A DNA stretch of 64,000 nt from Pleionea sp. CnH1-48 (GCF_024124665.1 NZ_JAMXSB010000003.1:310001-374000); one strand, 5' to 3'; numbered from the stretch's first letter, positions 44,499 to 53,719 are shown. The notes: a model not told the origin generated them from the sequence alone. Numbers and translations are program-made.

Positions 44499-46808
44499 CT
44501 ACGGATCAGATTTCATAGAACGCAAATTGGTAATTACGGATTCCAATGCACGATCAAATAAAGCCGCATCATCAAGCAACACAATGGTTTCATTCTTAAA
44601 GGCTGCGGCGAGCTGTTCACGACTCACTTCCGTAATTTTAACGCCAGCACGATTAACAAATATGTACTTTTGTGACGAGGCAATGTAGGCCGCCAATTTA
44701 CAACGCTGGCGCTCATCCCCTTCTCGGCAAATTTCTACCCAGGCACCCGCTTGAATCTGATCCACCTGTTGGTACACAGGATCTGATTCGTTAACCTCTT
44801 CGCCAACATCCAACCAGCTTTCTCTTTCTTGCGCCACTCCCACGGTAGGCTGCTGCGACGCTAAAGTCAGCTCTTCAAGAGTTTGTTCGGTTGCCGTTTC
44901 ACCAATTTCTTGTGCAACCGCTTTATGTTCTTGAGCAGCCAACTGCTTCTGTTCGGAATTAGCGGGGCTCTCAATCGCTTGCGAAGATAGTCGCTGTTTA
45001 GAAATTTCTAAGACTTTACGATGACACTCTTCCAACTCACTCAGTAGTTGAGAAGCTCGGAAGGTACTGAAAGAAATTTTATCCATTCCTAGTTTTAGGT
45101 TTTTAATTAAACTAGGCATGATTTTTCGAAGCTTATTACGAGCATCTTCTGTTTTCTTAGGTTGCACACTCCAAACCAAGAACTCAGCAACCTTCACAGC
45201 TTTATCCCACCCATCGTGAGAATCACGCTTTAAGCTCTCAATAAATAGAACATTGGTCCAGGCTTCTTTTAAAATTGCCTTAACAGGAGCGGCAATGACA
45301 CGACGGTGGCACACTCGCTTGATTTCTTCGTTCACTGCCTTACGAGCGCTTTCTGCTCTTGCTTTGCCTTCTTCTGTTTCACGGACGCGCTTTTCGAGAA
45401 TCCCCGAACGGCGGCTATCGGTGCGCTGGAACGATTCGAATTCCTGACATAACTCTTCGAATAGCCCCATGTCATCTTGAAATTCTGTAACCACTCTTTC
45501 TACAGCATTGGTTACTTTGGCTAACAATATGTCGCTGTTTGCTGATGCACCCGGCTGCCAGCCAATGCCCGCTTGAGCCAATAGATTCAACAAACGGCGT
45601 GCAGGGTGATTGCGGCGACTGAAAAACTCACGGTCAACCAGACCGATCTTGAGCATAGGAATCTGTAAGCGGGCCAATATAGCTTTGATATCGTTATGCA
45701 GGTTTCGATCTTCCAATATAAAATCGAACAACATAGTCACAATATCAATAACATCATCGTTCACATTGCCAACAACACCGGCATGAACCGTACCCTGAAC
45801 CGTAGGTAATAGTCCTCCGATGGCCTGTCGTATCTCTTGCGGCGCCGTAAAGTCTCCAGCAATATGCGCTTGTTGCTGTAAAGAATTAAGAGCACCAACT
45901 AATTGAGATGTATCAACGGAAGGTCGCCCTCTTGCAAGTGCTGGCGATTTCTGAGAAGACAACAGATCACGTAACATATAGAAGACTTCGTCACGCACAC
46001 CATCTTGTCCATTCCCCTGCTCTTGGGGCTGAACAAAATCAGGATCATCAAACGATTGCTCATCAGCATTCGCGTTATTTTCTGATCGTGAAGCCTGCTT
46101 CTTTGGTTTTGGTCGACGTTTATGTAAATCCGGTAATACGCCTTTCTCAGCAAGCAGCTCATTAATATCGCTATAAACTTCGTCAAGCTGCTCAATGACA
46201 CAGCGCTCAAACAACTTAAAAATAATAAGTAATGACTCAATGTCCAAGTCTAGAACTTGAACACTGATACGAAACGCTTCGCAGATAGCCTTAGGATCAA
46301 TAGGGTTGCTGTTTTCGTTAACGGAAACTGTCACACACAAAGTATCAAGGCGAGTTTCAAGATGACGTAAAGCATCTACATTGGCCGCTCTGGCCTTGGC
46401 TATCATACCTTCAATTGCCAAATCTTCTTCTAGATCATCATCTTTGACCAGGGCAATATTGTCCAACGAAAAGCTTTCTACGTTGTCTCCAGTAGGAGAC
46501 TCTACAGACTGGTCTGTGAGGTTGCTTTGAAATGCGGAGGAAATTTCTTGACGAAATGAGTTGATAAGTCCTTTTCGTTTAATACGAATCATTCTCATGG
46601 AGTGAAAGAAAATCACTTCATTCGACTTATCAGCCATATCAAATAAACGATCATCTGCGGTATCTAACATTTTATTCAAGCGGGTTTCGAGCCCTTGACT
46701 AGCCTGCTCTCGGACTTGCTGTATTATGTTAGACAATGTACTGTGGCCGCTCTTAACTGATGAACTTGATGTAGCAGATAGGCGAACAACATGTGGCTCT
46801 TCGCTCAC
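44499..46808 (-). CDS. DUF1631 family protein
   Basis: This 769-residue cytoplasmic, helix-rich protein of the DUF1631 family is of unknown function and is often found near nadC in gammaproteobacteria. Helical, coiled-coil-prone segments fill most of the length. The last 90 residues, starting GAWVEI and with KYIFVNRAGVKITE, form the small beta domain typical of the family's end. It lacks the RxxxR and D/NxSxxG signature of c-di-GMP-binding PilZ domains. I chose GTG 46808 with GAGG upstream; a TTG at 46850 would add 14 residues. Confidence 0.85.
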   Translation of the reverse strand: MSEEPHVVRLSATSSSSVKSGHSTLSNIIQQVREQASQGLETRLNKMLDTADDRLFDMADKSNEVIFFHSMRMIRIKRKGLINSFRQEISSAFQSNLTDQSVESPTGDNVESFSLDNIALVKDDDLEEDLAIEGMIAKARAANVDALRHLETRLDTLCVTVSVNENSNPIDPKAICEAFRISVQVLDLDIESLLIIFKLFERCVIEQLDEVYSDINELLAEKGVLPDLHKRRPKPKKQASRSENNANADEQSFDDPDFVQPQEQGNGQDGVRDEVFYMLRDLLSSQKSPALARGRPSVDTSQLVGALNSLQQQAHIAGDFTAPQEIRQAIGGLLPTVQGTVHAGVVGNVNDDVIDIVTMLFDFILEDRNLHNDIKAILARLQIPMLKIGLVDREFFSRRNHPARRLLNLLAQAGIGWQPGASANSDILLAKVTNAVERVVTEFQDDMGLFEELCQEFESFQRTDSRRSGILEKRVRETEEGKARAESARKAVNEEIKRVCHRRVIAAPVKAILKEAWTNVLFIESLKRDSHDGWDKAVKVAEFLVWSVQPKKTEDARNKLRKIMPSLIKNLKLGMDKISFSTFRASQLLSELEECHRKVLEISKQRLSSQAIESPANSEQKQLAAQEHKAVAQEIGETATEQTLEELTLASQQPTVGVAQERESWLDVGEEVNESDPVYQQVDQIQAGAWVEICREGDERQRCKLAAYIASSQKYIFVNRAGVKITEVSREQLAAAFKNETIVLLDDAALFDRALESVITNLRSMKSDP

Positions 46809-47109
46809 GAAAACAACCTCGACTTGAAACTGTTGCAGACAATACGACAAACATTATCTCATAGAATAGACAACTAATATGTCAGTTTAGAGTGACAATG
46901 TTCACACTTTAACTAAATTTTATACTGCTTAGTCACTGTTTTACACTAATTGTTGCACAGATAAAAGGCGCTTTAAGAGGCATTTGGTGGTAATTATCAT
47001 CAAAAAGCCACGCAAATCTCCAAGTTAGATAATTTTACGTTTTATTTCTCTAGTAACCCCCTTAAAATAGCGCGCTTTTGATAGAACCAGCCTCCGCCGG
47101 AGATCTTCG

Positions 47110-47979
47110 ATGTATCAGTCACCCGAATTTAAGCAATACATTACAGAAACCACCCTGCTTGCACTCGCAGAAGACTTGGGCTCCAGCGACGGAGTAGACA
47201 TTACTGCCGAACTGATACCCGCCGTAACCAAGGCACAAGCGACACTTATCAGCCGCGAGCCAACCATTGTTTGCGGCAAAGCCTGGGTTGAAGAAGTTTT
47301 CCGGCAGTTAGCCCCAACTACGGAGCTACAATGGCACGTAGAAGAAGGCGAGCAGGTTAGCGCCAATACCAAACTACTCGACATTGAGGGTTCTGCTCGA
47401 GCTATTCTCACGGCAGAGCGAACAGCAATGAACTTCTTGCAGTCGTTATCAGGCACTGCAACGACAGTAAGCACTTACGTAGAGCAAATAAAAGACACTC
47501 ATTGTCAATTGCTGGATACTCGAAAAACCATTCCAGGACTGCGTATGGCCCAAAAATACGCAGTGACCGTAGGTGGTGGATACAATCATCGCATTGGATT
47601 GTTTGACGCGTTTCTTATTAAAGAAAATCACATTGCGACCTGCGGTGGCATCACTGCGGCCATTACATTAGCGCGCAAAAACCACCCCAATAGAAAAGTC
47701 GAAGTCGAAACAGAGAACTTTACAGAACTTACCGAGGCTCTGGATGTCGGCGCAGATGTCATCATGTTAGATAACTTCTCTATTGAAGACATGAAAAAAG
47801 CCGTCGAAATGGCAAAGTTGCATCAAAATGCTGTAAAACTTGAAGCTTCAGGCAACATCACTGACGACGAGCTGGCCGCTGTTGCGGCAACAGGTGTCGA
47901 CTTTATCTCTGTAGGCGCCCTCACCAAACACATACGAGCCATTGATCTGAGCATGCGCGTAGCCCTACTTGCAGAGTAA
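47110..47979 (+). CDS. nadC: nicotinate-nucleotide pyrophosphorylase (carboxylating)
   Basis: NadC converts quinolinate and PRPP to nicotinate mononucleotide in NAD synthesis. The 289-residue product shows the family blocks ERTAMNFLQSLSGTAT (about 100–115), DTRKTIPGLRMAQKYAV (about 138–154) and GGGYNHRIGLFDAFLIKENHI (about 156–176). EVEVETENF-like and VDFISVGALTKH segments lie near the end. GGAG lies seven bases before the start. It is divergent from the DUF1631 gene and ends at its own terminator, so it is monocistronic. Confidence 0.97.
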   Translation: MYQSPEFKQYITETTLLALAEDLGSSDGVDITAELIPAVTKAQATLISREPTIVCGKAWVEEVFRQLAPTTELQWHVEEGEQVSANTKLLDIEGSARAILTAERTAMNFLQSLSGTATTVSTYVEQIKDTHCQLLDTRKTIPGLRMAQKYAVTVGGGYNHRIGLFDAFLIKENHIATCGGITAAITLARKNHPNRKVEVETENFTELTEALDVGADVIMLDNFSIEDMKKAVEMAKLHQNAVKLEASGNITDDELAAVAATGVDFISVGALTKHIRAIDLSMRVALLAE

Positions 47980-48006
47980 TCTCCTACATCTGTAGCGATT
48001 CAATCC

Positions 48007-48034
48007 AAAGGGGCCAAGGTGCCCCTTTTGTTTA
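48007..48034 (+). terminator. Rho-independent terminator after nadC
   Basis: AAAGGGGC / GCCCCTTTT arms with a six-base loop are followed by T-rich sequence, about 28 bases after the nadC stop. Confidence 0.88.
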
Positions 48035-48188
48035 TCTTTTGAGCGACAATTCCATCTACTCATCAACAAATCGTCTAGTTTTCATTCTGTTGATCAATAT
48101 TCCTAGAATTAGCACGCGAAATCTTCAATAACGGGTGGAGAATTAGCGTCAATTATTCTATGGTGAAAGAACTCTTTGATCGCCCAAA

Positions 48189-48256
48189 TGTGTCACTCAC
48201 TGTGTAAACTGACACAAATTGTCACACTAAAAGTGACTCTATGTGTCATAGTGACC
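48189..48256. promoter_or_regulatory. repeated TGTCA/TGACA sites, probable PilR enhancer region
   Basis: At least five TGTC(A)/TGAC elements occur in 68 bases, including TGACA-N5-TGTCA at 48210–48224. They lie about 130–195 bases upstream of the predicted pilA transcription start. PilR of Pseudomonas binds repeated C/G-TGTC sites in a comparable position, so these are likely activator sites; the regulator is not encoded in this window. Confidence 0.6.
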
Positions 48257-48357
48257 ATCGCAGGTAATAACATTGTGTAATAACTAAGACTTTGCTCACA
48301 AAAATAAAAATATAATTATCAAAGAGTTAGAGTAAAATCTGAGTTACACAAAGAAAG

Positions 48358-48374
48358 TTGGCATGTCGCTTGCG
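48358..48374 (+). promoter_or_regulatory. sigma-54 promoter of pilA
   Basis: TTGGCATGTCGCTTGCG fits the −24/−12 consensus TTGGCAC-N5-TTGC, with GG and GC separated by exactly ten bases. Transcription should start near 48385, about 40 bases before the pilA ATG. Type IV pilin genes are commonly RpoN-dependent through PilR. Confidence 0.9.
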
Positions 48375-48425
48375 ACTACCTTAGCCAAGAAACTTCAAAC
48401 TTTAACTCTACTGGAGATATGAAAC

Positions 48426-48842
48426 ATGAAAAAAGCGAGTGCAGGTTTTACTCTTATCGAATTAATGATCGTTGTTGCAATCATCGGTATTTTGGCTGCG
48501 GTAGCACTTCCTGCTTACCAGGATTACACAGTTCGCGCTAAAGTCTCAGAATTGCTTCTTGCTGCAGCTAACGCAAAAACAGCTGTTAGTGAATTTGCTC
48601 AAGCCGAAGGCACATTGGCAGGTTCTGGTACAGGTCTGACCATCCCAACTGAAGGTGCATACGTTAGCTCAGGTACGGTCTCTGCAGCTGGTGTTGTTAC
48701 AGTAACTGGTACCCAAGCTGATTTAGGTTCTGATTCAGATGTTACTATCACTTTGACACCTACTCGTAATAATAACGGTGTTGTAACTTGGGCTTGTACT
48801 TCAAGTAGCTCTGCTAAATACTTACCAGCTACTTGCCGATAA
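48426..48842 (+). CDS. pilA: type IV major pilin
   Basis: This is the major type IV pilin subunit. The 138-residue prepilin has a six-residue leader (MKKASAG, cleavage after Gly7) followed by [27 protein letters not shown], which holds the processed Phe and the assembly Glu at mature position 5. A globular domain rich in Ser, Thr and Gly follows. Two Cys near the end (in WACTSS and PATCR) form the usual C-terminal disulfide loop. It is expressed from a sigma-54 promoter and is closed by a terminator. The many Ser/Thr residues are potential glycan sites, relevant to the genes next to it. Confidence 0.96.
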   Translation: MKKASAGFTLIELMIVVAIIGILAAVALPAYQDYTVRAKVSELLLAAANAKTAVSEFAQAEGTLAGSGTGLTIPTEGAYVSSGTVSAAGVVTVTGTQADLGSDSDVTITLTPTRNNNGVVTWACTSSSSAKYLPATCR

Positions 48843-48860
48843 TATCTGGTAAGCAGATAC

Positions 48861-48894
48861 AAAAAAAGCTCTGATATATCAGAGCTTTTTTTTT
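48861..48894 (+). terminator. Rho-independent terminator after pilA
   Basis: The near-perfect hairpin AAAAGCTCTGAT / ATCAGAGCTTTT with a very short loop and eight or more T lies about 20 bases after the pilA stop. It isolates pilin expression from the downstream glycosyltransferase genes. Confidence 0.94.
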
Positions 48895-49171
48895 GCCATA
48901 AATAATATACGCTTTCTCAAATGCAGCTTTAAAAGAATGCTTATGCAGCGTATGTTAATGTGCAAATGCTCTTAGCCTTATTAAAATCTATTAAGCACTG
49001 CTTTAAGTTTTGCAATAGACTACCTGAAATGACAAGGAGGTGAACACCCAATTCTTCTATACAATCCAATAGTTAAAAACTTTATCAAGCTTTGAATTAA
49101 CTCGACTTAGTATTTATATGAAGCTTACTACTTTGTTACTAGTATTTTTATTAAAACGAATTCATAAATAG
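48895..49171. other. AT-rich gap with orphan Shine–Dalgarno sequence
   Basis: About 280 AT-rich bases between the pilA terminator and the next gene. A perfect anti-16S match AAGGAGGTGA occurs at 49034–49043 but no ATG, GTG or TTG follows at a usable distance. No promoter could be assigned with confidence. Confidence 0.5.
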
Positions 49172-51100
49172 ATGAAAAAACACATAGCTCTCTTTTACCT
49201 AATAGTTGCATCTCTACTAACATATATCTGTTATCTACCTAGTCTAGATGGAAGTTTCCTATTTGATGACTTTGTAAATATAGTTCAAAACAAATCTCTA
49301 AAAATGGAGACTTTTAACGCTGAGAACTTAGTTTCAGCAGCTTACTCTGGCGATTCAGGGCCGCTTAAAAGACCCATTAGCTATGCTAGCTTTGCCATTA
49401 ACATCCTATTTACTGAATACGACACTTATCCTTTCAAGCTTGTAAATTTAATCATACATATACTAAACGGTTTATTAGTTTTTTATTTAGTACAGGCTCT
49501 ATTTAAAACGCCCTATTTCCCAGTAAAGACAAAGTCTCAGAATTTTTCTGCCTTTTTTATAACAACAATCTGGCTTCTTCATCCAATTAACATAACAAAC
49601 GTTGTTTATATAGTTCAACGAATGAACTCCTTGAGCAGTTTCTTTGTTTTAGTTGGGTTAAACATTTATGTTTACGCCAGGCTCCATGGATTTAATCGAA
49701 CAAAGCTCTATCTGGCTTTGTCAGGTATTTTGATAAGTACTCTCCTAGCGCTATTCTCAAAAGAGAATGGCATTATTGTTATAGCCTTGATCATACTTAT
49801 AGAAAGATTCGCTTTTCGGTTTGAACATGCGCCACAGTTCCTCTCCAGACTGGCAGATAAATTACTAACGCCCCTGTCACTTCTGATTGTAATAGTCATG
49901 ATGTCTTTATTGGCATCTCAACTTGATTGGCTCAATAATAACTACGCTTATAGAGACTTTTCTCTCACAGAAAGGCTACTTTCTGAAGCCAGAGCTTTAT
50001 TTTATTACATCTATCTTTTTATAAACCCAGCTTCAACGGATTTTAGTATCTACCATGATGACTTTGTCATTTCTAGATCACTATTGACCCCCATCACAAC
50101 GCTACTATCAGTTACAGCACTTTTCGCCATAGCTATCTATTGTCAGCGTCAAGAAAATCGCTCCTCTTTATTTAGCTTTCTTGTACTCTGGTTTTTGACT
50201 TGTCATATTATTGAGTCAACGTTTTTGCCGCTCGAACTCATCTTCGAACACCGCAATTACCTTGCTTCAATAGGACTTATTTTAGGCGTATTGGGATTGT
50301 TTGAATGGCTGAACGAACGATACAAACTAAAGCCCTACCTATTACTTACCTCGGTTATTATTGTTATAGCCTCTTTTAGCTACATTCGAATTCTGCCCTA
50401 CCAAGACAAATTCTCATTAGCAATAACCGATGTTGATGCACATCCCAATTCAGAGCGAGCAAATTATGAATTAGGACGAATCTATATGAGGTTTTTTGAA
50501 CTAGAACGAGATCAACTAATGTTCGAACAAGCCCAATACTATTTTGATCGTTCAACTCAAAGCTATGAAGCCTCTGGCTCTGGTTATTTTGGTAATCTAT
50601 TCCTATTTAGTATTGCAGGAAAAACAATCACTTCTAGCGAAATAGACCCTCTACTTGAACGTCTGGAAAACAAAACCATACGAGCAAGCACTTATAATTT
50701 TTTACAAGGGCTTACTCTTTGTGTATTGCAAAAAAAATGTACAGTACCCAGTGAGTACATGGACGCAATCTATAGGACAGCATTAAAAAACAGCAACTCA
50801 ATACCAAAGAACAAGGCAAAGCTGCATACTCTTTATGCCGATTTCTTGTTAAATATTGAAAAGAACTTGATAGAGAGTGAGCAACAACTACTTAAGGCTT
50901 TAAAATTTGCCCCTCAAGATCCCTTCTTTACATTAAAACTAGCTGTGCTATATCTTTCGAATGATCGGCTCGAAGAAGCAGCAGAATATTTAAACCGCTC
51001 AAAAAAGGCCGATGTTCATCTCCAATATCAAAAAGAAATCGAGGAAGCGATGTCGGTTATTAGTAAAAAAACAGCGATGGAGGAAGTCTCCAATGGATAA
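49172..51100 (+). CDS. multi-pass GT-C-like glycosyltransferase with C-terminal TPR region
   Basis: This 642-residue membrane protein has about 11 or 12 helices in residues 1–410 and a soluble C-terminal region (about 420–640) with TPR-like repeats (NYELGRIYMRFFE, LHTLYADFLLN, FTLKLAVLYLSND). The early luminal loop SLDGSFLFDDFVNIV has the acidic pair typical of GT-C enzymes, and overall layout recalls TMTC-type O-mannosyl and TfpW-type pilin glycosyltransferases. It is the first gene after pilA. The likely role is transfer of a lipid-linked sugar to pilin or another exported protein; this is inference. Its DNA looks more AT-rich than the flanking pil genes. Confidence 0.75.
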   Translation: MKKHIALFYLIVASLLTYICYLPSLDGSFLFDDFVNIVQNKSLKMETFNAENLVSAAYSGDSGPLKRPISYASFAINILFTEYDTYPFKLVNLIIHILNGLLVFYLVQALFKTPYFPVKTKSQNFSAFFITTIWLLHPINITNVVYIVQRMNSLSSFFVLVGLNIYVYARLHGFNRTKLYLALSGILISTLLALFSKENGIIVIALIILIERFAFRFEHAPQFLSRLADKLLTPLSLLIVIVMMSLLASQLDWLNNNYAYRDFSLTERLLSEARALFYYIYLFINPASTDFSIYHDDFVISRSLLTPITTLLSVTALFAIAIYCQRQENRSSLFSFLVLWFLTCHIIESTFLPLELIFEHRNYLASIGLILGVLGLFEWLNERYKLKPYLLLTSVIIVIASFSYIRILPYQDKFSLAITDVDAHPNSERANYELGRIYMRFFELERDQLMFEQAQYYFDRSTQSYEASGSGYFGNLFLFSIAGKTITSSEIDPLLERLENKTIRASTYNFLQGLTLCVLQKKCTVPSEYMDAIYRTALKNSNSIPKNKAKLHTLYADFLLNIEKNLIESEQQLLKALKFAPQDPFFTLKLAVLYLSNDRLEEAAEYLNRSKKADVHLQYQKEIEEAMSVISKKTAMEEVSNG

Positions 51101-51950
51101 CATAACGATTGCTATCCCAGCTAAAAACGAAGCCATCAGTTTGGATAAACTCCTACCACAACTAACCAATGAGCTACCAAACGTCAGTATATTAGTTGTC
51201 AATGATGGTTCTACCGATAACACACCAGAAATCTGTGAAAAACATGGTGTGGGCGTAGCAACTCACCCCTACTCTAAAGGTAATGGAGCCGCGATTAAGA
51301 CAGCTGCACGAACAGTAACAACAGAATATATACTCTTTATGGACGCAGACAGCCAACACAGAGTGTCCGATGTTAAGAAGTTAATAGACCATATTGATGA
51401 CAACACGGATATGATAGTTGGTGCAAGAGACAATAAGTCACAGGCGAGCCTTGGGCGGCTGTTAGCTAACAAATTTTATAATTGGTTATCGTCTAAAATC
51501 GTTGAGCACAAGATAGAAGATCTAACATCTGGCCTAAGACTGGTTAAAACAGAAAAATTCTGTTCTTTTTTACACCTGTTGCCTAATGGCTTCTCATACC
51601 CTACAACCATTACCATGGCTTTCTTTAGAGCCGGTTATTCCATTCGCTATGTTCCTATTAAAACGGAAGATAGAATTGGAAAAAGCCATATTAATTTACT
51701 AAAAGATGGCTTTCGATTTATTATTATCATATTCAAGATCGGCACACTCTACTCACCACTAAAACTGTTTACCCCTATCAGTATGATGATGTTTATTGCA
51801 GGGTTAACTAACTATATCTACACGCTAACAACTAGTGGTCGATTCACTAACATGACGGTGTTGCTCATTGTTTCTGCCGTCATTGTGTTCTTGATTGGCC
51901 TGGTTTCGGAACAAATTAATAGCTTGCAATACGATGAACGAAGAAAATAA
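51093..51950 (+). CDS. family 2 glycosyltransferase, polyprenyl-phosphate type
   Basis: This 285-residue protein has a GT-A domain (about 1–225) and two C-terminal membrane helices (about 228–246 and 255–275). Motifs are IAIPAKNEA, VVNDGSTDNTPEIC and FMDADSQH, where DAD is the metal-binding DxD. This resembles DPM1/GtrB enzymes that load a sugar onto polyprenyl phosphate, giving the donor used by GT-C transferases. I chose ATG 51093 because GGAGGAAG is correctly spaced; it overlaps the upstream stop by eight bases, so the two genes are coupled. Confidence 0.85.
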   Translation: MDNITIAIPAKNEAISLDKLLPQLTNELPNVSILVVNDGSTDNTPEICEKHGVGVATHPYSKGNGAAIKTAARTVTTEYILFMDADSQHRVSDVKKLIDHIDDNTDMIVGARDNKSQASLGRLLANKFYNWLSSKIVEHKIEDLTSGLRLVKTEKFCSFLHLLPNGFSYPTTITMAFFRAGYSIRYVPIKTEDRIGKSHINLLKDGFRFIIIIFKIGTLYSPLKLFTPISMMMFIAGLTNYIYTLTTSGRFTNMTVLLIVSAVIVFLIGLVSEQINSLQYDERRK

Positions 51951-52569
51951 ACAATCACTGAATACTGACATTGATTATATTGGAAAATATGAACAGTCAG
52001 GAAAGATCGGCACCTGGTTGATTGATAACTTTTATCAGCATATCGATGAATTGATTAAAATCGCTGCGCCTTTAAGCTGTCTTGAAGTCGGTTGCGGCGA
52101 AGGCATAAGTACACAGAAAATACACAGAAGCCTTAAATCAGAGAGCTTCTTTGAAGCCTGCGAGTTGGAACCCAGACTGGTCGAAAGTGCACAACGCAGA
52201 AATCCATCAATTCAGGTAAAACAAGACTCGGTTTATAACCTGCACTATGAGGATAACCAATTTGATCTGGTAGTTTGCCTTGAAGTACTGGAACATCTTG
52301 ATGATTTTTCGAAAGCGCTCGAAGAACTCTCCAGAGTCAGTGCTCGGTGGGTGTTAACCTCTGTTCCAAGAGAGCCGTTGTGGTGTTTTTTAAACCTATG
52401 TCGTCTAAAGTATGTATCTCATCTAGGCAACACTCCCGGCCACCTCAATCATTGGAGTACCAGTGGCTTCAAACGTTTGCTTTCTCGCTACGGAAAGATT
52501 AATGCAGCACGAACACCGATTCCTTGGAGTATTGTTTTATGGGAAGTTAATCCTCCCACAAATGATTAA
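51934..52569 (+). CDS. class I SAM-dependent methyltransferase
   Basis: This 211-residue soluble methyltransferase has the SAM motif LEVGCGEGIS (about 44–53), an acidic residue at the end of the second strand (CELEPR) and DLVVCLEVLEHLDD (about 109–122), the Methyltransf_11 pattern. The start at ATG 51934 overlaps the glycosyltransferase gene by 17 bases. In this setting it may methylate a sugar or lipid carrier intermediate, though the acceptor cannot be read from sequence. Its end overlaps the convergent flippase-like gene by four bases. Confidence 0.83.
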   Translation: MNEENKQSLNTDIDYIGKYEQSGKIGTWLIDNFYQHIDELIKIAAPLSCLEVGCGEGISTQKIHRSLKSESFFEACELEPRLVESAQRRNPSIQVKQDSVYNLHYEDNQFDLVVCLEVLEHLDDFSKALEELSRVSARWVLTSVPREPLWCFLNLCRLKYVSHLGNTPGHLNHWSTSGFKRLLSRYGKINAARTPIPWSIVLWEVNPPTND

Positions 52570-53408
52570 CGAAACAAACGATAAACAAGAACTGACACTA
52601 ATTCATAAATGATCTGCCATATCCTCATGAATAAAATATAAGAAACCAGCAAAGAATAATTAATGTCTATGTTGATGATGGATGGCAGATAAATAAACAC
52701 CCATTCTTTAACGCCTAAGCCAGCAGGAAACACAAAAGAAAGAATACCTGCCGCCCAACTAATGCCCGACAGTCCGACCAACTCGGTCATACCAGCAGCA
52801 ATCGAAAGATCCCAAGCATAAAAATAAAAGTAAATCGCAGTTAAATACCCTGCGCTAGCGACCAATGCCAGCAAAGTAAGCTGCCAAGAGGTTTTAATGT
52901 CCGCAGACATACGCAAGGAAACGAAGGTATATCCTGCACCGACCAATATCAGGCTAATAAAGCTCAAAATAAATAAAAAGGAGTCACGAGCATAAAACAG
53001 CAAGCAACCAGATAGCCCTCCCACAAATGCCACAAGTACGAGCATAAACTCGATATTAACGAGAAATACACGTGTCTTATTATGACTCTCTGAAACATAG
53101 AAGCTCTGAAATAAGAACTGCCATATTTTGCCAGGAATGTACTTCACTGGCTGGCTATTGATGTAGGCGCGTATTCCATCTTTGACCAAATAGCTCTGAG
53201 TGGAGTGCTTTTTTAAGATATTAGAGAAAAAAACGGCCAATAAAAAATTAGATAACCCGCCTACCAATAAAGCAAACAACATCCATCCGACATGAATAGA
53301 TTGACTGTACTCAACAATAACGGACCAATTTTGCACTAACAGCCAAATAATAAACGCAGCACCCAACAAAAACATGACTGTTTTTACCGCTGACATTGAT
53401 TTGCTCAT
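52566..53408 (-). CDS. flippase-like / lysylphosphatidylglycerol synthase-type membrane protein
   Basis: This 280-residue protein has seven or eight predicted helices. It includes the YIPGKIWQF motif (about 94–102) and a C-terminal FPAGLGVKEW segment, both typical of the UPF0104 family that contains the membrane half of lysylphosphatidylglycerol synthases. The catalytic aminoacyl domain is absent. Stand-alone members occur in polysaccharide and glycolipid clusters, where flipping of lipid-linked intermediates has been proposed. It is convergent with the methyltransferase and opposite in strand to the other three cassette genes. Confidence 0.8.
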   Translation of the reverse strand: MSKSMSAVKTVMFLLGAAFIIWLLVQNWSVIVEYSQSIHVGWMLFALLVGGLSNFLLAVFFSNILKKHSTQSYLVKDGIRAYINSQPVKYIPGKIWQFLFQSFYVSESHNKTRVFLVNIEFMLVLVAFVGGLSGCLLFYARDSFLFILSFISLILVGAGYTFVSLRMSADIKTSWQLTLLALVASAGYLTAIYFYFYAWDLSIAAGMTELVGLSGISWAAGILSFVFPAGLGVKEWVFIYLPSIINIDINYSLLVSYILFMRIWQIIYELVSVLVYRLFR

Positions 53409-53719
53409 GTAGGTTAAGGCTTTATTTTCAATAAGTTGCCTTAATCATATTGTAAAATGGGCAAGAGTAACAGTTTTGCATAGCAACCGATCATATAATG
53501 CAATTAAGAAGGTGCAGCTCGAATTGCATGCTGAAAGTGCAGTCTGTTGTTTAGAAAAATACGATAACTGCCTAAAGATATAACGATTTTTGGCCTCTAA
53601 ATTACCTAATCCTTCGTTCTTTGACTAGAATAATAACGAAGCTAGGTATTTTTAATGGAAATTCGTTAAAAAATGCTATAACTTACGGAAATTACTTACA
53701 ATTTTGGCTCGAGGGCAGT
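53409..53719. other. divergent region upstream of pilB
   Basis: A gap of 311 bases between the flippase-like gene and pilB, which point away from each other. A candidate promoter is TTGACT (53621) with TAGGTA (53643) at 16 bases, but it is only moderately good. No gene was seen. The pilB reading frame extends upstream to 53621 without a good ribosome site, and that extension is not believed. Confidence 0.5.

Larger units (their letters stand above)
47980..48425. other. regulatory region between nadC and pilA
   Basis: A 446-base region containing the nadC terminator (48007–48034), a cluster of TGTCA/TGACA repeats (48189–48256) and a sigma-54 promoter (48358–48374). A 5' leader of about 40 bases ends with the pilA ribosome site (CTGGAGAT). 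No gene was seen. Confidence 0.8.

Noticed and set aside
53621-53719. In-frame upstream extension of pilB from TTG
   Set aside because: PilB proteins normally start near the MVTPQEN-type residues. The extension is not conserved in style and overlaps the probable promoter, while ATG 53720 has GAGGG upstream.
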